From contig JALCLG010000001.1 of the NCBI GenBank assembly GCA_022647725.1, positions 564,931-628,930 on the forward strand: a stretch of 64,000 bases of DNA, written 5' to 3'. The stretch is from Bacilli bacterium (GTDB lineage Bacteria; Bacillota_I; Bacilli_A; RFN20; CAG-288). Below, one piece after another: positions 17,028-26,079 of this stretch; positions within the stretch are counted from its first letter, which is position 1; each line of letters starts with the position of its first letter. The position numbers and the translations under genes are program-made. The notes below the pieces were generated by a model, which was not told where the DNA came from, ran no database searches, and saw only the letters and a list, made by a program, of their open reading frames with translations.

Positions 17028-18188
17028 TTATTTCGGCGACTTCTCGGCTTTCAGATCTTTACGGTAGGAACCCCAGTTCTTCTGGAAGCAGGCAATCAGG
17101 TCCCGTAAGCAGGCCTGGATCAAGACATGTTCTTTCTTATTCTGACGGCTCGCGGCCATAAAGACATGCAGGAACGACACCGGATCATCGAAGACAACTC
17201 GGGCGTCATGGACACCGGTGCGGTCGAGCGTGTTGAGGATGGCCGTGACGGTAGCCAGATGGAGGCTGGAATCTTTCAGATAGGTATCCAGGAAGTCCCG
17301 GCAGGCAGCCATCAGCAGCTTGGACCGGGCTGTCCGGTCCTTGGCTTTGACCAGCTGACCTTGTTCAATCTTCCAGTTGTAGAGGAAATGGGCATTCAGA
17401 TAGTCATCCGGCGTTCCGGTCTCTAAGGCATAAGTGACCGGTTCGCTTTCAAAGAGAATCCCTACCGCATCTTCCTTTGGAACGAGATGGATGATCTTGC
17501 CCTGAATGGCCTGATGGCCGGCGGAAGCGAAGACTTCCTTGGTCAGGCCCGGAGCATCCAGGCAGTAGACGGCAAGCAGCCGTTTCTGTTCGTCCTGTGA
17601 GAGGTAACAGCAGCTATCATCGGCAAGATTGCCGCCTTTGGAATGGCCCATCGTACGGAAAGAAGCCGAAGGATGCCGAGTTAGGGCTTCCTTAAGGAAA
17701 GCCCGGCTCAGCTGCTGACCGGGAATCTCAGCGAAGCAGGAAAGGGTGAAATTCTCCTTCCAGCCGGTGATGGAGAAATCCGTTCCCCGGTAGAGAATGG
17801 CAAGGGACCCATCCGGAAGCAGCACCGTCAAAGCCGCAAACTGCGTCTTCTCCGGATCGGAGAAATGACATTGGAACTGATCCACCAGAAGTGGACCATA
17901 ACGCCGACTGGTCAACAGGGACATCGCCAGAGCAACATCCGGAGAAACACAATAGTTGGCGGAAGAGACATCATAGTGGCCCAAATAATGAAGACAAAGC
18001 TGTTGGATGGTCTGAGGCGGGAAAGCCTCACCTGCCGTTGTCGTCTCTTCAAACGGCAGATAAGCCAAATGACTGAAAACGACACTGTCCGCGTCAAGAA
18101 AAGGCACTTCGTCAAAGGAAACGTTGGCGTAATCATGGACGAAATCAAATTCGTTCCGGAAGGTTCTTTTGGCGCTGAGCAGTGGCAC
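17028..18188 (-). CDS. DUF2974 (Mbeg1-like) alpha/beta hydrolase
   Basis: A 386-residue protein whose N-terminal FDFVHDYANVSFDEVPFLDA and VVFSHLAYLPFE match the DUF2974 family. The lipase-type nucleophile elbow is MGHSKGGNLA near residue 180. The segment LAILYRGTDFSITGWKENF is the usual strand-oxyanion block of lipase-like members. Family members are putative cytosolic esterases or lipases; no substrate is known. It starts three bases after the lysS stop and runs into tldD, so it belongs to a five-gene operon. Confidence 0.85.
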   Translation of the reverse strand: MPLLSAKRTFRNEFDFVHDYANVSFDEVPFLDADSVVFSHLAYLPFEETTTAGEAFPPQTIQQLCLHYLGHYDVSSANYCVSPDVALAMSLLTSRRYGPLLVDQFQCHFSDPEKTQFAALTVLLPDGSLAILYRGTDFSITGWKENFTLSCFAEIPGQQLSRAFLKEALTRHPSASFRTMGHSKGGNLADDSCCYLSQDEQKRLLAVYCLDAPGLTKEVFASAGHQAIQGKIIHLVPKEDAVGILFESEPVTYALETGTPDDYLNAHFLYNWKIEQGQLVKAKDRTARSKLLMAACRDFLDTYLKDSSLHLATVTAILNTLDRTGVHDARVVFDDPVSFLHVFMAASRQNKKEHVLIQACLRDLIACFQKNWGSYRKDLKAEKSPK

Positions 18189-18191
18189 AGA

Positions 18192-19721
18192 TTATTGCTT
18201 TCTCTTTAACGTCGGGAAGAGGAGAACATCACGGATGGAATCCTTCTCCAAAAGCATCATCACCATACGGTCGATACCGAAACCGATGCCACCAGTCGGC
18301 GGCATACCGTATTCCAGTGCCTCGCAGAAATCATTATCGACTTCGCAGGCTTCATCGTTGCCCTTCTTCTTCTCTTCAATCTGTTCCTCAAAACGGGCAC
18401 GCTGATCGATAGGATCGTTGAGTTCCGTGAAGGCATTGCAGATTTCCTTGGTAGAAACATAAAGCTCGAAACGCTGAGTGAAACGCGGATCGTTAGGATC
18501 CTTCTTGGCCAGCGGCGAAATATCGACCGGATGCTGTAAAACAAACGTCGGCTGAACCAGGGTCTCTTCGACGAACTTCTCGAAGAAGGCATTGAGGACG
18601 TGACCCCAGGCAAAGTGTTTCTCGACCGGGACATCGTACTTCTTGGCTAACTCCAGAGCTTCGTTGAGATCCTTGACCTGATAGAAATCAACGCCGCACT
18701 TCTCCTTGATGAGCTCAGTCATCGTAGCCTTGCGGAAATCCTGATTGAGATCAATCTCATGACCCAGCCAGTTGATGGTGGTCTTCCCCGTCACGGTGCG
18801 AGCCAGATAATGGATCAGGTCTTCCGTCATCTTCTCCATATCGCTTAAATCGCCATAGGCCTGATAGGCTTCCATCGTGGTGAATTCCGGATTGTGGGTC
18901 GTATCGACGCCCTCGTTCCGGAAGATTCTGCCGATTTCATAGACTCTCTCCATCCCGCCGACCAAGAGTCTCTTCAAGGCAAGCTCGGTCGCGATGCGAA
19001 GATAGAAATCCTGATCAAGCGCATTGAAATGCGTGATGAACGGCTTGGCATTGGCACCGCCAAGGATCGGAGAAAGAATGGAGGTCTCGACTTCGTTGAA
19101 GCCTTCCCCATCCATGAACTTGCGGATGGCAGCGACAATCTTCGGACGCATGAAAGCGACATAACGGGAATCATCGTTGACGATGAGATCCACGTAACGC
19201 TTGCGGCGACGGTCCTCCGGATCGGAGAGACCATGGAACTTATCCGGCAAAGGACGTAACGCCTTGACAAGGTGAGTGTAGCTGGTAGCACGGATGGTGA
19301 CTTCACCGGTCTTGGTCTTCATCATCACGCCATCGATGCCGCAGATATCACCGATATCGGCCATCTTGAAGAGTGCATAGTTAGCTTCGCCGACAACATC
19401 CTGACGGATATAGACCTGAATCTTGCCCGTCCGGTCTAACAGAGTGAAGAAAGAAGCCTTGCCCATCTTACGGAGCAGGACGATACGTCCGGCGATGGTG
19501 ACTTTAGCGTCTTCCTTGACCTCTTCGGGCTGCAGACTGTCGTAGGTCTTGCGGAGTGTTTCGGCATTCGAATTGACATCGAACTTATGGCCAAAAGGAT
19601 CGATTCCTAAGGCTTTATACTGCTCAAGCTTCTCCCGGCGATGCTGCTCCTGATCGTTCAGCTGTGCCTCATAGGCCGCTTCATCGAGGGGAGCCTGCTT
19701 CACATCATTGTTTGGATCCAT
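18192..19721 (-). CDS. lysS: Lysyl-tRNA synthetase (class II)
   Basis: Charges tRNA-Lys. The 509-residue protein has an N-terminal OB anticodon-binding domain (VTIAGRIVLLRKMGKASFFT, about 70-180). The class II core has motif 2 (RIFRNEGVDTTHNPEFT) and motif 3 (GGIGFGIDRMVMMLLEKDSI). AGAAAGGACT precedes the start. It leads an operon with DUF2974, tldD, tldE and the DUF3137-like gene, with gaps of only 2 to 11 bases. An AT-rich minus-strand promoter region with TATAAT at 19770-19765 lies upstream. Confidence 0.97.
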   Translation of the reverse strand: MDPNNDVKQAPLDEAAYEAQLNDQEQHRREKLEQYKALGIDPFGHKFDVNSNAETLRKTYDSLQPEEVKEDAKVTIAGRIVLLRKMGKASFFTLLDRTGKIQVYIRQDVVGEANYALFKMADIGDICGIDGVMMKTKTGEVTIRATSYTHLVKALRPLPDKFHGLSDPEDRRRKRYVDLIVNDDSRYVAFMRPKIVAAIRKFMDGEGFNEVETSILSPILGGANAKPFITHFNALDQDFYLRIATELALKRLLVGGMERVYEIGRIFRNEGVDTTHNPEFTTMEAYQAYGDLSDMEKMTEDLIHYLARTVTGKTTINWLGHEIDLNQDFRKATMTELIKEKCGVDFYQVKDLNEALELAKKYDVPVEKHFAWGHVLNAFFEKFVEETLVQPTFVLQHPVDISPLAKKDPNDPRFTQRFELYVSTKEICNAFTELNDPIDQRARFEEQIEEKKKGNDEACEVDNDFCEALEYGMPPTGGIGFGIDRMVMMLLEKDSIRDVLLFPTLKRKQ

Positions 19722-19805
19722 TGAACTTAGTCCTTTCTTGATTCACTCAAAAACAAGCATAAATATTATATATATTTATATTTAAAAAACTAGCTGAGAG
19801 ATGAA

Positions 19806-21080
19806 CTAGAACTTCTTTTCAACCTCGGTTCCCGCAAGGAAATCCTGAAGGGTATCATCAAAACTGACCACCAGGAAGGTCTCTTTCCCAAATTTATAGT
19901 TGGTATAGTCATGAATCGCCTTGCGGATCTTTTCGCGGTCAGCATCATTGTTCTGCTCCGTAGGAATAACCAAATCGAAAACCAGGTTCACATAGGATTT
20001 GGCACTGACAATCCGGAAGTCATGCATGGAAATCTGGCAGGGGTAAGCTTCCAAAGCCTCTTCCACCAGTTTCTTGTATTTTTCCGTGTCCGGATCATTG
20101 ACCAGAATCGGGTCCATATGGATCGTCAAAGCAATATTCAGACCACCATAGACTTCACGTTCGATTTCATCGATCATCTCGTGGGATTCCATGACCGGCC
20201 TAGAGGCATCGACCTCGACATGAATGACGGCATAGATGACGTTGCCATAGTAATGCATCGTCAAGTCATGCATACCCAAGACGCCCGGATGGCTCTTGAT
20301 CATCTTGATCATCTTCTCAATCAGGGTCTTATCCGGTGCCTGACCGATGAGAATCTCCACAGCTTCTTTCATAATGCCGACACCGGAAATGATAACCAGG
20401 ATTGCAACGGCAATGGTGAAGAAGCAATCAACGTTGTATCCCGTTAGCCATGTAATAACAACTCCGACAATAACCAAGGAAGTGGAAATGACGTCATTAC
20501 GACTATCCTTGCTTAAAGCAATCAGCTGCATAGAGTTTATTTTTTTGCCTAAAGAACGATAGAGAAGCGATTGGGTGATCTTAATCAGAACAGCCGAAAC
20601 CAAGATGACCAAAGTCACAATCAGTTTGACTTTGTCCTGGCTGCCATCACTGGCTAAGAAGGTCGTATCAATGACGGGCTTGCCGGTCTCTGACATCGAC
20701 TTGACGAAAGCAATCAGATCCAGGGTTCCCTGATAGCCCATCACGACGCCCAAGGCGATAATGACACAGGAAATGATCAGGGAGATGACATATTCCATCC
20801 GCTGATGGCCGAAGGGATGATCCGTATCGGCAGCCTTGGCAGAAATCTTGAATCCGAAGATGGAGAGGAAGTTGTTGCCAAAGTCCGATAAGTTGTTCAC
20901 GGAATCCGCCACGATGGAGTACATCCGCATCAAGACGCCGATGACGATTTTGGCTAAGAAAAGCAGAAAGTTGGTGATCAACCCATAATAAGAGCCTAAA
21001 AGGCCGTATCTCTTGCGGACTTCCTCCTTTTCGGTCGACTGATAATCTTTCACAAAAAGCTTCAATAATAAGTTCGTCAT
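19806..21080 (-). CDS. Cation diffusion facilitator (CDF) family metal exporter
   Basis: CDF proteins export divalent metals such as Zn, Mn, Fe or Co in exchange for protons. The 424-residue protein has about six transmembrane helices (about 25-235). The site-A motif of helix 2 is VADSVNNLSDFGNNF with DTDHPFGHQRMEY after it, and helix 5 has ALSKDSRNDVIST. The long C-terminal region (about 240-424) contains the CDF cytoplasmic domain and an extension, longer than the typical 300 residues. The metal cannot be decided from motifs. AAAAGGATC precedes the ATG. Confidence 0.9.
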   Translation of the reverse strand: MTNLLLKLFVKDYQSTEKEEVRKRYGLLGSYYGLITNFLLFLAKIVIGVLMRMYSIVADSVNNLSDFGNNFLSIFGFKISAKAADTDHPFGHQRMEYVISLIISCVIIALGVVMGYQGTLDLIAFVKSMSETGKPVIDTTFLASDGSQDKVKLIVTLVILVSAVLIKITQSLLYRSLGKKINSMQLIALSKDSRNDVISTSLVIVGVVITWLTGYNVDCFFTIAVAILVIISGVGIMKEAVEILIGQAPDKTLIEKMIKMIKSHPGVLGMHDLTMHYYGNVIYAVIHVEVDASRPVMESHEMIDEIEREVYGGLNIALTIHMDPILVNDPDTEKYKKLVEEALEAYPCQISMHDFRIVSAKSYVNLVFDLVIPTEQNNDADREKIRKAIHDYTNYKFGKETFLVVSFDDTLQDFLAGTEVEKKF

Positions 21081-21171
21081 AACTGATGATCCTTTTGAAA
21101 ATTAGTTATTAGTATACGCTCTTAGGAAAATAGTAGCGAGTTATTTTAATCAAAGATATAATAGAGAAGCT

Positions 21172-21870
21172 ATGAAAACAAATAAATACCGTTCCCTGGA
21201 ACAGCTGATGACGCAAGAGCTCCTTGTCGCCTACCAGAAAGTCATCGCTGACTTAGCCTTCCTCTTAGCTATCCGGATTGAGTTTTCAGGCAAGGATGCC
21301 ATCGATATCGACACCAAGACAGATGACGAAGCTGCCACCCGTGTCTCCGACACTCAGTCTCTCCTTTATCCCCTGATCGATTCGGCAACCGATAAGGATG
21401 CCTTAGCCGAGATGCTCTTCGCTTCCCAGATTGCGACCAAGGAGTTCGTCGAGGATATTCTTTCTGTCTACGACGGACGCAAGGAAGTCCTGGCCCAGAA
21501 GAGTTCGCTCTATGACCGCTTTGACGGATCCAAAGAAGCCTTTGAGGATGCTCACCTGGATTTCTTCCGAAGGCTGGTCATCTGTGACCGCATGAAAGCC
21601 TGGATTGATGACCTGACCGAAGGCATCGAAAACAACGGACTGACTTTCTATCTGGTACCTGAGAATGCCGATGCCGCCGATATGTTAGGGGAGAAGAAAG
21701 ATGTCTTCCAAGCCCCGGATGAAATGGATGAAGATGCCTTAGTGACGGAAATATTAGCTTACCAAAGACCTCGGCTTGATGACAGTGCCGAGGATCTTGA
21801 GGATAAGAAATCCTTGCTGACTGTCATTGGCGCCATTGCCAAAGAAAGAGGAGAAAAGAAACATGAATAA
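21172..21870 (+). CDS. Acidic protein of unknown function
   Basis: I do not recognise this 232-residue protein. It is acidic and predicted mostly helical, with no transmembrane segment or signal peptide. Helical stretches include LEQLMTQELLVAYQKVIADL and FEDAHLDFFRRLVICDRMKA. A TATAAT hexamer at 21157-21162 lies only nine bases before the ATG and there is no strong ribosome site, so the message would have almost no leader. It overlaps the next gene by eight bases, which suggests coupled translation. Confidence 0.72.
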   Translation: MKTNKYRSLEQLMTQELLVAYQKVIADLAFLLAIRIEFSGKDAIDIDTKTDDEAATRVSDTQSLLYPLIDSATDKDALAEMLFASQIATKEFVEDILSVYDGRKEVLAQKSSLYDRFDGSKEAFEDAHLDFFRRLVICDRMKAWIDDLTEGIENNGLTFYLVPENADAADMLGEKKDVFQAPDEMDEDALVTEILAYQRPRLDDSAEDLEDKKSLLTVIGAIAKERGEKKHE

Positions 21871-22438
21871 CGATCTGAATCTGCCGCAAGTCGGTACGCC
21901 CGAAGAAGCCAAGAAGAAGATGACGGAAGGCTATGCCTCTTTTCTGGACAGCGCCGCTAAATTTGTGACCATCGCCGATTTCTATTCCGACGAGACCAAT
22001 GAAGGCAAGGCTCTCGGAACCACGTTCCGGGAAAGCTACCTGGCAAACTTTGCCAAGCTGAAAGCCGGCTCCGTGGAAGACTTCATCTATCTGATGGAGC
22101 AGCATGCCACCCTGTATCTGGATTTCATCAACGACATTCAGGATAACCTGACCGCTTATTTTGACATCCTCAAAGGTCAGGATGCCTCTCTTTCCGACTA
22201 CGACAAAGCCTGCGATCTGTTAGCCATCAAAGATGAATTCACCGATCTGGAGAAGGTTTTGGATGATACCAACAGGCTGATTGCCGAAGACCGCTATCTC
22301 GAGACCCACTATAACGATCCTCTTTACGATATTCAGGCTAAGAACCTGGCTGCCATTCAGGAAGCCAATGATGATGCCAAAAAGCCGGAGGAAGAAGCTT
22401 CCGGCGACGAAGACGATACCAAGACAAAGGCCAACTAA
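21863..22438 (+). CDS. Acidic helical protein of unknown function
   Basis: An unrecognised 191-residue cytosolic protein with an acidic, Lys/Glu/Asp-rich tail (KKPEEEASGDEDDTKTKAN). The ATG at 21863 is preferred over an upstream in-frame ATG because AAAGAGGAG lies 7-14 bases before it. It overlaps the preceding gene by eight bases. It resembles its neighbour in composition and helical content, so the two may act together. Its stop overlaps the convergent glycosyltransferase stop by four bases. Confidence 0.75.
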   Translation: MNNDLNLPQVGTPEEAKKKMTEGYASFLDSAAKFVTIADFYSDETNEGKALGTTFRESYLANFAKLKAGSVEDFIYLMEQHATLYLDFINDIQDNLTAYFDILKGQDASLSDYDKACDLLAIKDEFTDLEKVLDDTNRLIAEDRYLETHYNDPLYDIQAKNLAAIQEANDDAKKPEEEASGDEDDTKTKAN

Positions 22439-23481
22439 TACGGACGCATACTGTCGAGGATGACTCGAGACAAATGAGCGCCACTAATAACATCCTTCCG
22501 TAAAGGGAGGATGTTTTTCTTCATCTCTGCGTAACCGCTGAGGCTCAGCGACGAAAGCAAAGGAACAATATCATTAAGTGAAGACACTGCAATGCCAATC
22601 TTATTTTTTATGACGAAATCGGCAATGCTGCTCTTATCCCAGACGATGACCGGCTTCTTGGTGGCTAAATAAAGGCCGAATTTATGAGACGTATTGATAC
22701 GGAGATATTTGCCGAAATTGCCGGTGCAGGTTAAGGCACTCTTGCCATCCCAGACCAGACCGAATTTACCATCGAGCATCTCCACGAGCTTCTGCGGATC
22801 ATACTGACCACAGAAATTACCTTTGTAGTTGGGCTGCATTCCTTTGCCATAGAGATTGACACCGGCATCGAGAAGATCATCCGGAATCTGGGAGATGAAG
22901 CTAGACTTCAGCAAATTGCCGGCAAAACAGATCAGGCCGTCACAACGACGGTTATCGATATCCGGGGTCAGATAGTCCCAATAACGATAATTGACTTTGC
23001 GGATATCGGCATTGACTCGCAGGGAATTGACGAGGCAGTCATCCATCTCCTTCGAAGCCGAAATGAGGCAATAGGCCATATCCAGACAAGAGCTGTCGAT
23101 CAGATTGACGAGAGGATTCTGGAAACGGACCCCATCCAGATCATGGATGAAGAAAATGACCTTTACCCCTTTCGTGCAGGCATAGGAGACAATCTTGGAA
23201 TAGCCAGCAAACTTGATGGAGAACGGAAAATCCATAAAGAGGAAGTCATCGGCATTGCATTTGGTATCGATGGCATTGATGACCTGCTCCACATAATCGC
23301 CAAGCACATCGGTGTTGGCAGCAAAATACTGGACTTTGTTATCGTTTAAGGTAACAACGGTGTCCAAAAGCGGCTCAAAATGAAGAGCCTGATAAATCTT
23401 ATGGAGATCATCCCGAGACTTGTTCAGGGCATTGTAGCCAATGCCGACAACATGGAAGTCTGGGATATAGAACACTGACAT
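22435..23481 (-). CDS. Gtf3-like glycosyltransferase (putative galactofuranosyl/glucosyltransferase)
   Basis: The 348-residue cytosolic protein matches the Gtf3/WefC type by the C-terminal block FGLVWDGKSALTCTGNFGKY, then LRINTSHKFGLYLATKKPVI and VWDKSSIADFVIKNKIGIAV. That block forms the nucleotide-sugar site. Proteins of this group extend O-linked glycans or cell-wall polysaccharides in Lactobacillales and are often annotated as beta-1,6-galactofuranosyltransferases. The ATG directly abuts the stop of the upstream FGGY kinase, so translation is probably coupled. The acceptor is unknown. Confidence 0.78.
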   Translation of the reverse strand: MSVFYIPDFHVVGIGYNALNKSRDDLHKIYQALHFEPLLDTVVTLNDNKVQYFAANTDVLGDYVEQVINAIDTKCNADDFLFMDFPFSIKFAGYSKIVSYACTKGVKVIFFIHDLDGVRFQNPLVNLIDSSCLDMAYCLISASKEMDDCLVNSLRVNADIRKVNYRYWDYLTPDIDNRRCDGLICFAGNLLKSSFISQIPDDLLDAGVNLYGKGMQPNYKGNFCGQYDPQKLVEMLDGKFGLVWDGKSALTCTGNFGKYLRINTSHKFGLYLATKKPVIVWDKSSIADFVIKNKIGIAVSSLNDIVPLLSSLSLSGYAEMKKNILPLRKDVISGAHLSRVILDSMRPY

Positions 23482-25044
23482 CTAATCCACTCCGTTCGTT
23501 TCCAAGGTGAAGTATTTTACGTTGGAATAGATTTTCTTCAGGGAAGGATACATCTTCAGATAAACTTTCTTGTAGAGTTTATCGTAGGTCGCGACATTAG
23601 CCGCGTTGGGCTTAATGACATAACCTGTCTTGACCATGGCAGCGACCGCTTCTTCCGGTGTCTTGAAGGTGCCGTTGGCTAAGAAGCCGCTCATGGCACC
23701 ACCGATTGTGGAAGACTGCGGGGTAGCGGATTTATGGACTTCAATGCCAAAGACATCAGCCAGGATCTGCAAGATAATATCGGAATCACTTCCACCACCT
23801 GAGACAACCAGATAATCTGGCCTCTTATGGGTTTTTTTCACAATCTCATCCAAGCCTTCCCGTAAGGCAAAAGCTACGCCTTCAATGATGGCACGGTAAA
23901 TATGGTAGCGTGTATGCTGAGCTCCGAAACCGACAATAGCGCCTTTGGCGTTGGGACGTTTAAGACCCGGGCCCCAATATGGCTGTAAAGTCAGGCCGTC
24001 ACAGCCCGGTGGGATATCCTTGATCTTCTTGTCCAAATACTTTTCCATCGACATGCCGGCTTCGAAAGCATCCTTCTTGTCAGCAGCTCCGAACTGATCA
24101 ATATACCATTTGATCATCCAGAGGCCGCGATAAATCTGGACTTCCAAGTTGAAATCACCCGGATAAGGTGCTTGGTAAGAAGGCAAGAAAGTCTCCGGCT
24201 CGGAATATTTGGAATCCACGACATCAATGGTGCAGGCAGTGCCTAAGGAAATGCTGGCTTGCTTCTTGTCGATGCAGCCATTGCCAAACGTCTCGCAGGC
24301 TTTGTCGGAAGCCGAGGCATAGACAGGCAAGCCTTCCGGAATTCCGGAAAGCTCACTGAACTGATGGCTCACCTTGCCAACGACCTGACCCACCGGAACA
24401 AGCGGGACCAAGGCATTTTTAGGGATTCCGAAGACATCATACTTAGGATGACCTTTCGGGAACCATTTGCCTTTGGCGAAATCAATCGGATAATGGCCGA
24501 CGCAATCCGCCGAGGATACCACCAGGTTTCCGGTGATTCGGTAATTGAAATAAGCACCGAAGGTGCAGTAATACTTCATCCTGGACCAGTTCTGGGGTTC
24601 GTTTTCAATCAGCCACCAGGCCGCCGTCCGTTCGGCGTTGTATTTGACGGTATCGGACATGCCGATAACTGAGAAAAGCAGCTTCTCGTACCATTTGAAA
24701 TTCTTGTTATGCAAGAGCGTTACCCGCTGATCGAGCCAAAGGATAGCATTGCGGATAGGCTTTTTGTTCTCGTCGAGAATCACGGAAGAATCACGGAAGT
24801 CAACTACGACCATGCCGCAAATGCTGGCGAAGACCAACGGATCTTCTTTCTTCATCAGGGCAGTGGCCTTGGCTAACTCATCCGGATAGAAATCAATATC
24901 CTGCTCAGCATAGCCTTCCCGGGAAGAAAGGTAAGGTTCCACATATTTAATCTGCTTGAAGAAAACAACCTCTCCAGTCTTGGTTACAATGGAAGTCCGT
25001 AAGGACTGGGTCCCGACATCAACGACCAGCAGATTTGAGCTCAT
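23482..25044 (-). CDS. FGGY-family carbohydrate kinase (xylulokinase-like)
   Basis: FGGY kinases phosphorylate sugars or polyols with ATP. The 520-residue protein starts MSSNLLVVDVGTQSLRTSIV (ATP-binding phosphate 1 loop). It includes YAEQDIDFYPDELAKA, NAILWLDQRVT and the C-terminal signature VVSGGGSDSDIILQILADVF. A longer upstream frame begins at an unrelated Met, so the start is set where homology begins. The substrate is not clear; overall form is nearest xylulokinase or YgcE-like enzymes. It is directly fused in transcription to a Gtf3-like glycosyltransferase (stop and start adjacent), an unusual partner for a sugar kinase. Confidence 0.85.
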   Translation of the reverse strand: MSSNLLVVDVGTQSLRTSIVTKTGEVVFFKQIKYVEPYLSSREGYAEQDIDFYPDELAKATALMKKEDPLVFASICGMVVVDFRDSSVILDENKKPIRNAILWLDQRVTLLHNKNFKWYEKLLFSVIGMSDTVKYNAERTAAWWLIENEPQNWSRMKYYCTFGAYFNYRITGNLVVSSADCVGHYPIDFAKGKWFPKGHPKYDVFGIPKNALVPLVPVGQVVGKVSHQFSELSGIPEGLPVYASASDKACETFGNGCIDKKQASISLGTACTIDVVDSKYSEPETFLPSYQAPYPGDFNLEVQIYRGLWMIKWYIDQFGAADKKDAFEAGMSMEKYLDKKIKDIPPGCDGLTLQPYWGPGLKRPNAKGAIVGFGAQHTRYHIYRAIIEGVAFALREGLDEIVKKTHKRPDYLVVSGGGSDSDIILQILADVFGIEVHKSATPQSSTIGGAMSGFLANGTFKTPEEAVAAMVKTGYVIKPNAANVATYDKLYKKVYLKMYPSLKKIYSNVKYFTLETNGVD

Positions 25045-25186
25045 ATATGGTATCCCCGTTTCTCTCGGCAACGTCTTGTTATCTATTATATAACGATTAT
25101 CTTGAATTTTTCCATTTCCGGAAACGAGTTTCCAGCAACGGGGAACACTTTTCCGTGCCAAAGCATTTTTTGATGCAAGAAAAAGA

Positions 25187-25215
25187 TAGACAAGTGTCTC
25201 CTAAGTCCGTATAAT
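25187..25215 (+). promoter_or_regulatory. Promoter of the MntP-type exporter
   Basis: TAGACA (25187-25192) and TATAAT (25210-25215) are separated by 17 bases. The leader to the ATG would be about 20 bases, too short for a metal riboswitch. Confidence 0.7.
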
Positions 25216-25241
25216 GGAAACACGTTTTTCATTAAAATTTT

Positions 25242-25922
25242 ATGGGTATTGATTGGTTAAACACATTGCTTGTCTCAGCCAGCATGTCGGTCGACTGTAT
25301 GACTATCGGTGTCACCGATGGCATCAAGGAGCCGGACATGCGGAAACGGAAGCAAGTCGCCATTGCCCTTGTTTTTGGTCTTTTCCAGTCCGCTATGCCG
25401 ATTATCGGCTACTTCATCCTCTATGCCATTGTCCATTTCGGTCTGTCCCAGTCGGTTCAGGATTCCCTGACCCGCTACATTCCTTGGATTGCCTTCGCTT
25501 TGCTTTCCTTCTTAGGCATCAAGAACATCATCGAATGGATCAAGGACGAAAAGGAACGGAAAAAAGGAAACACGCCCTGTGCCTGCGAAGAGACCGGGGC
25601 CTGTGCTGTTAAGAAAGACGAACCGAAAGCAGGAACACCTGTTGCCGAAAAGAGACTCTCTGTCGGTGAAATCCTGGTTCAGGGAGTCGCGACTTCCATC
25701 GATGCCCTTTGCATCGGCTTTGTCTATTCGCCCGTTGAATACGCCATTCCTCAGGCCATGATCGTCTTCACCGTCATCGGCGTCGTCACCTTCCTTTTCT
25801 CCTTAACGGCCATGTTCTTAGGCAAGAAGATCGGCTGCAAGCTGGTCCGCTGGGCGGGTTTGATTGCCGGTATCGTCTTCATTGCCATCGGTCTGAAGAT
25901 CCTCTTAGAAGGAATTCTCTAG
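25242..25922 (+). CDS. mntP: MntP-family putative Mn2+ efflux pump
   Basis: MntP exports manganese and protects against Mn stress. The 226-residue, six-helix protein has the paired family motifs SASMSVDCMTIGVTDGI near residue 12 and GVATSIDALCIGF near 148, each with the conserved Asp. GLFQSAMPIIGYF is also present. The central loop (about 105-135) is longer than usual and has a Cys cluster, CACEETGACAV, that could bind metal. No ribosome site precedes the ATG. It is divergent from the FGGY kinase and stands alone. The known yybP-ykoY Mn riboswitch is not seen upstream. Confidence 0.82.
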   Translation: MGIDWLNTLLVSASMSVDCMTIGVTDGIKEPDMRKRKQVAIALVFGLFQSAMPIIGYFILYAIVHFGLSQSVQDSLTRYIPWIAFALLSFLGIKNIIEWIKDEKERKKGNTPCACEETGACAVKKDEPKAGTPVAEKRLSVGEILVQGVATSIDALCIGFVYSPVEYAIPQAMIVFTVIGVVTFLFSLTAMFLGKKIGCKLVRWAGLIAGIVFIAIGLKILLEGIL

Positions 25923-25975
25923 CCCGCTTGACTCCTATCCTTATATCCTTATATAGTGACTTGCTACGAATTTTA

Positions 25976-26003
25976 TTGATTTTTCAACCTATTGTAGTAA
26001 AAT
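25976..26003 (+). promoter_or_regulatory. rplM-rpsI promoter
   Basis: TTGATT (25976-25981) and TAAAAT (25998-26003) with 16-base spacing, upstream of the L13 leader hairpin. Confidence 0.65.
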
Positions 26004-26018
26004 AACCATCGGCTAATT

Positions 26019-26052
26019 GTGAACTACACCCCGGTAAGGTTACAGTTTGCAC
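26019..26052 (+). promoter_or_regulatory. L13 leader-like hairpin
   Basis: In the rplM 5' leader GTG-AACT pairs with AGTT-GCAC, enclosing an ACC/GGT inner stem. Position and shape resemble the ribosomal L13 leader through which L13 represses its own operon in Bacilli. Based on inspection only. Confidence 0.45.
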
Positions 26053-26079
26053 AAGATTCAAGAAAGGACAATTTGACAC

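Noticed and set aside
25162..25241. Possible yybP-ykoY manganese riboswitch before mntP
   Set aside because: The promoter leaves only about 20 bases of leader, and no matching stems are present.
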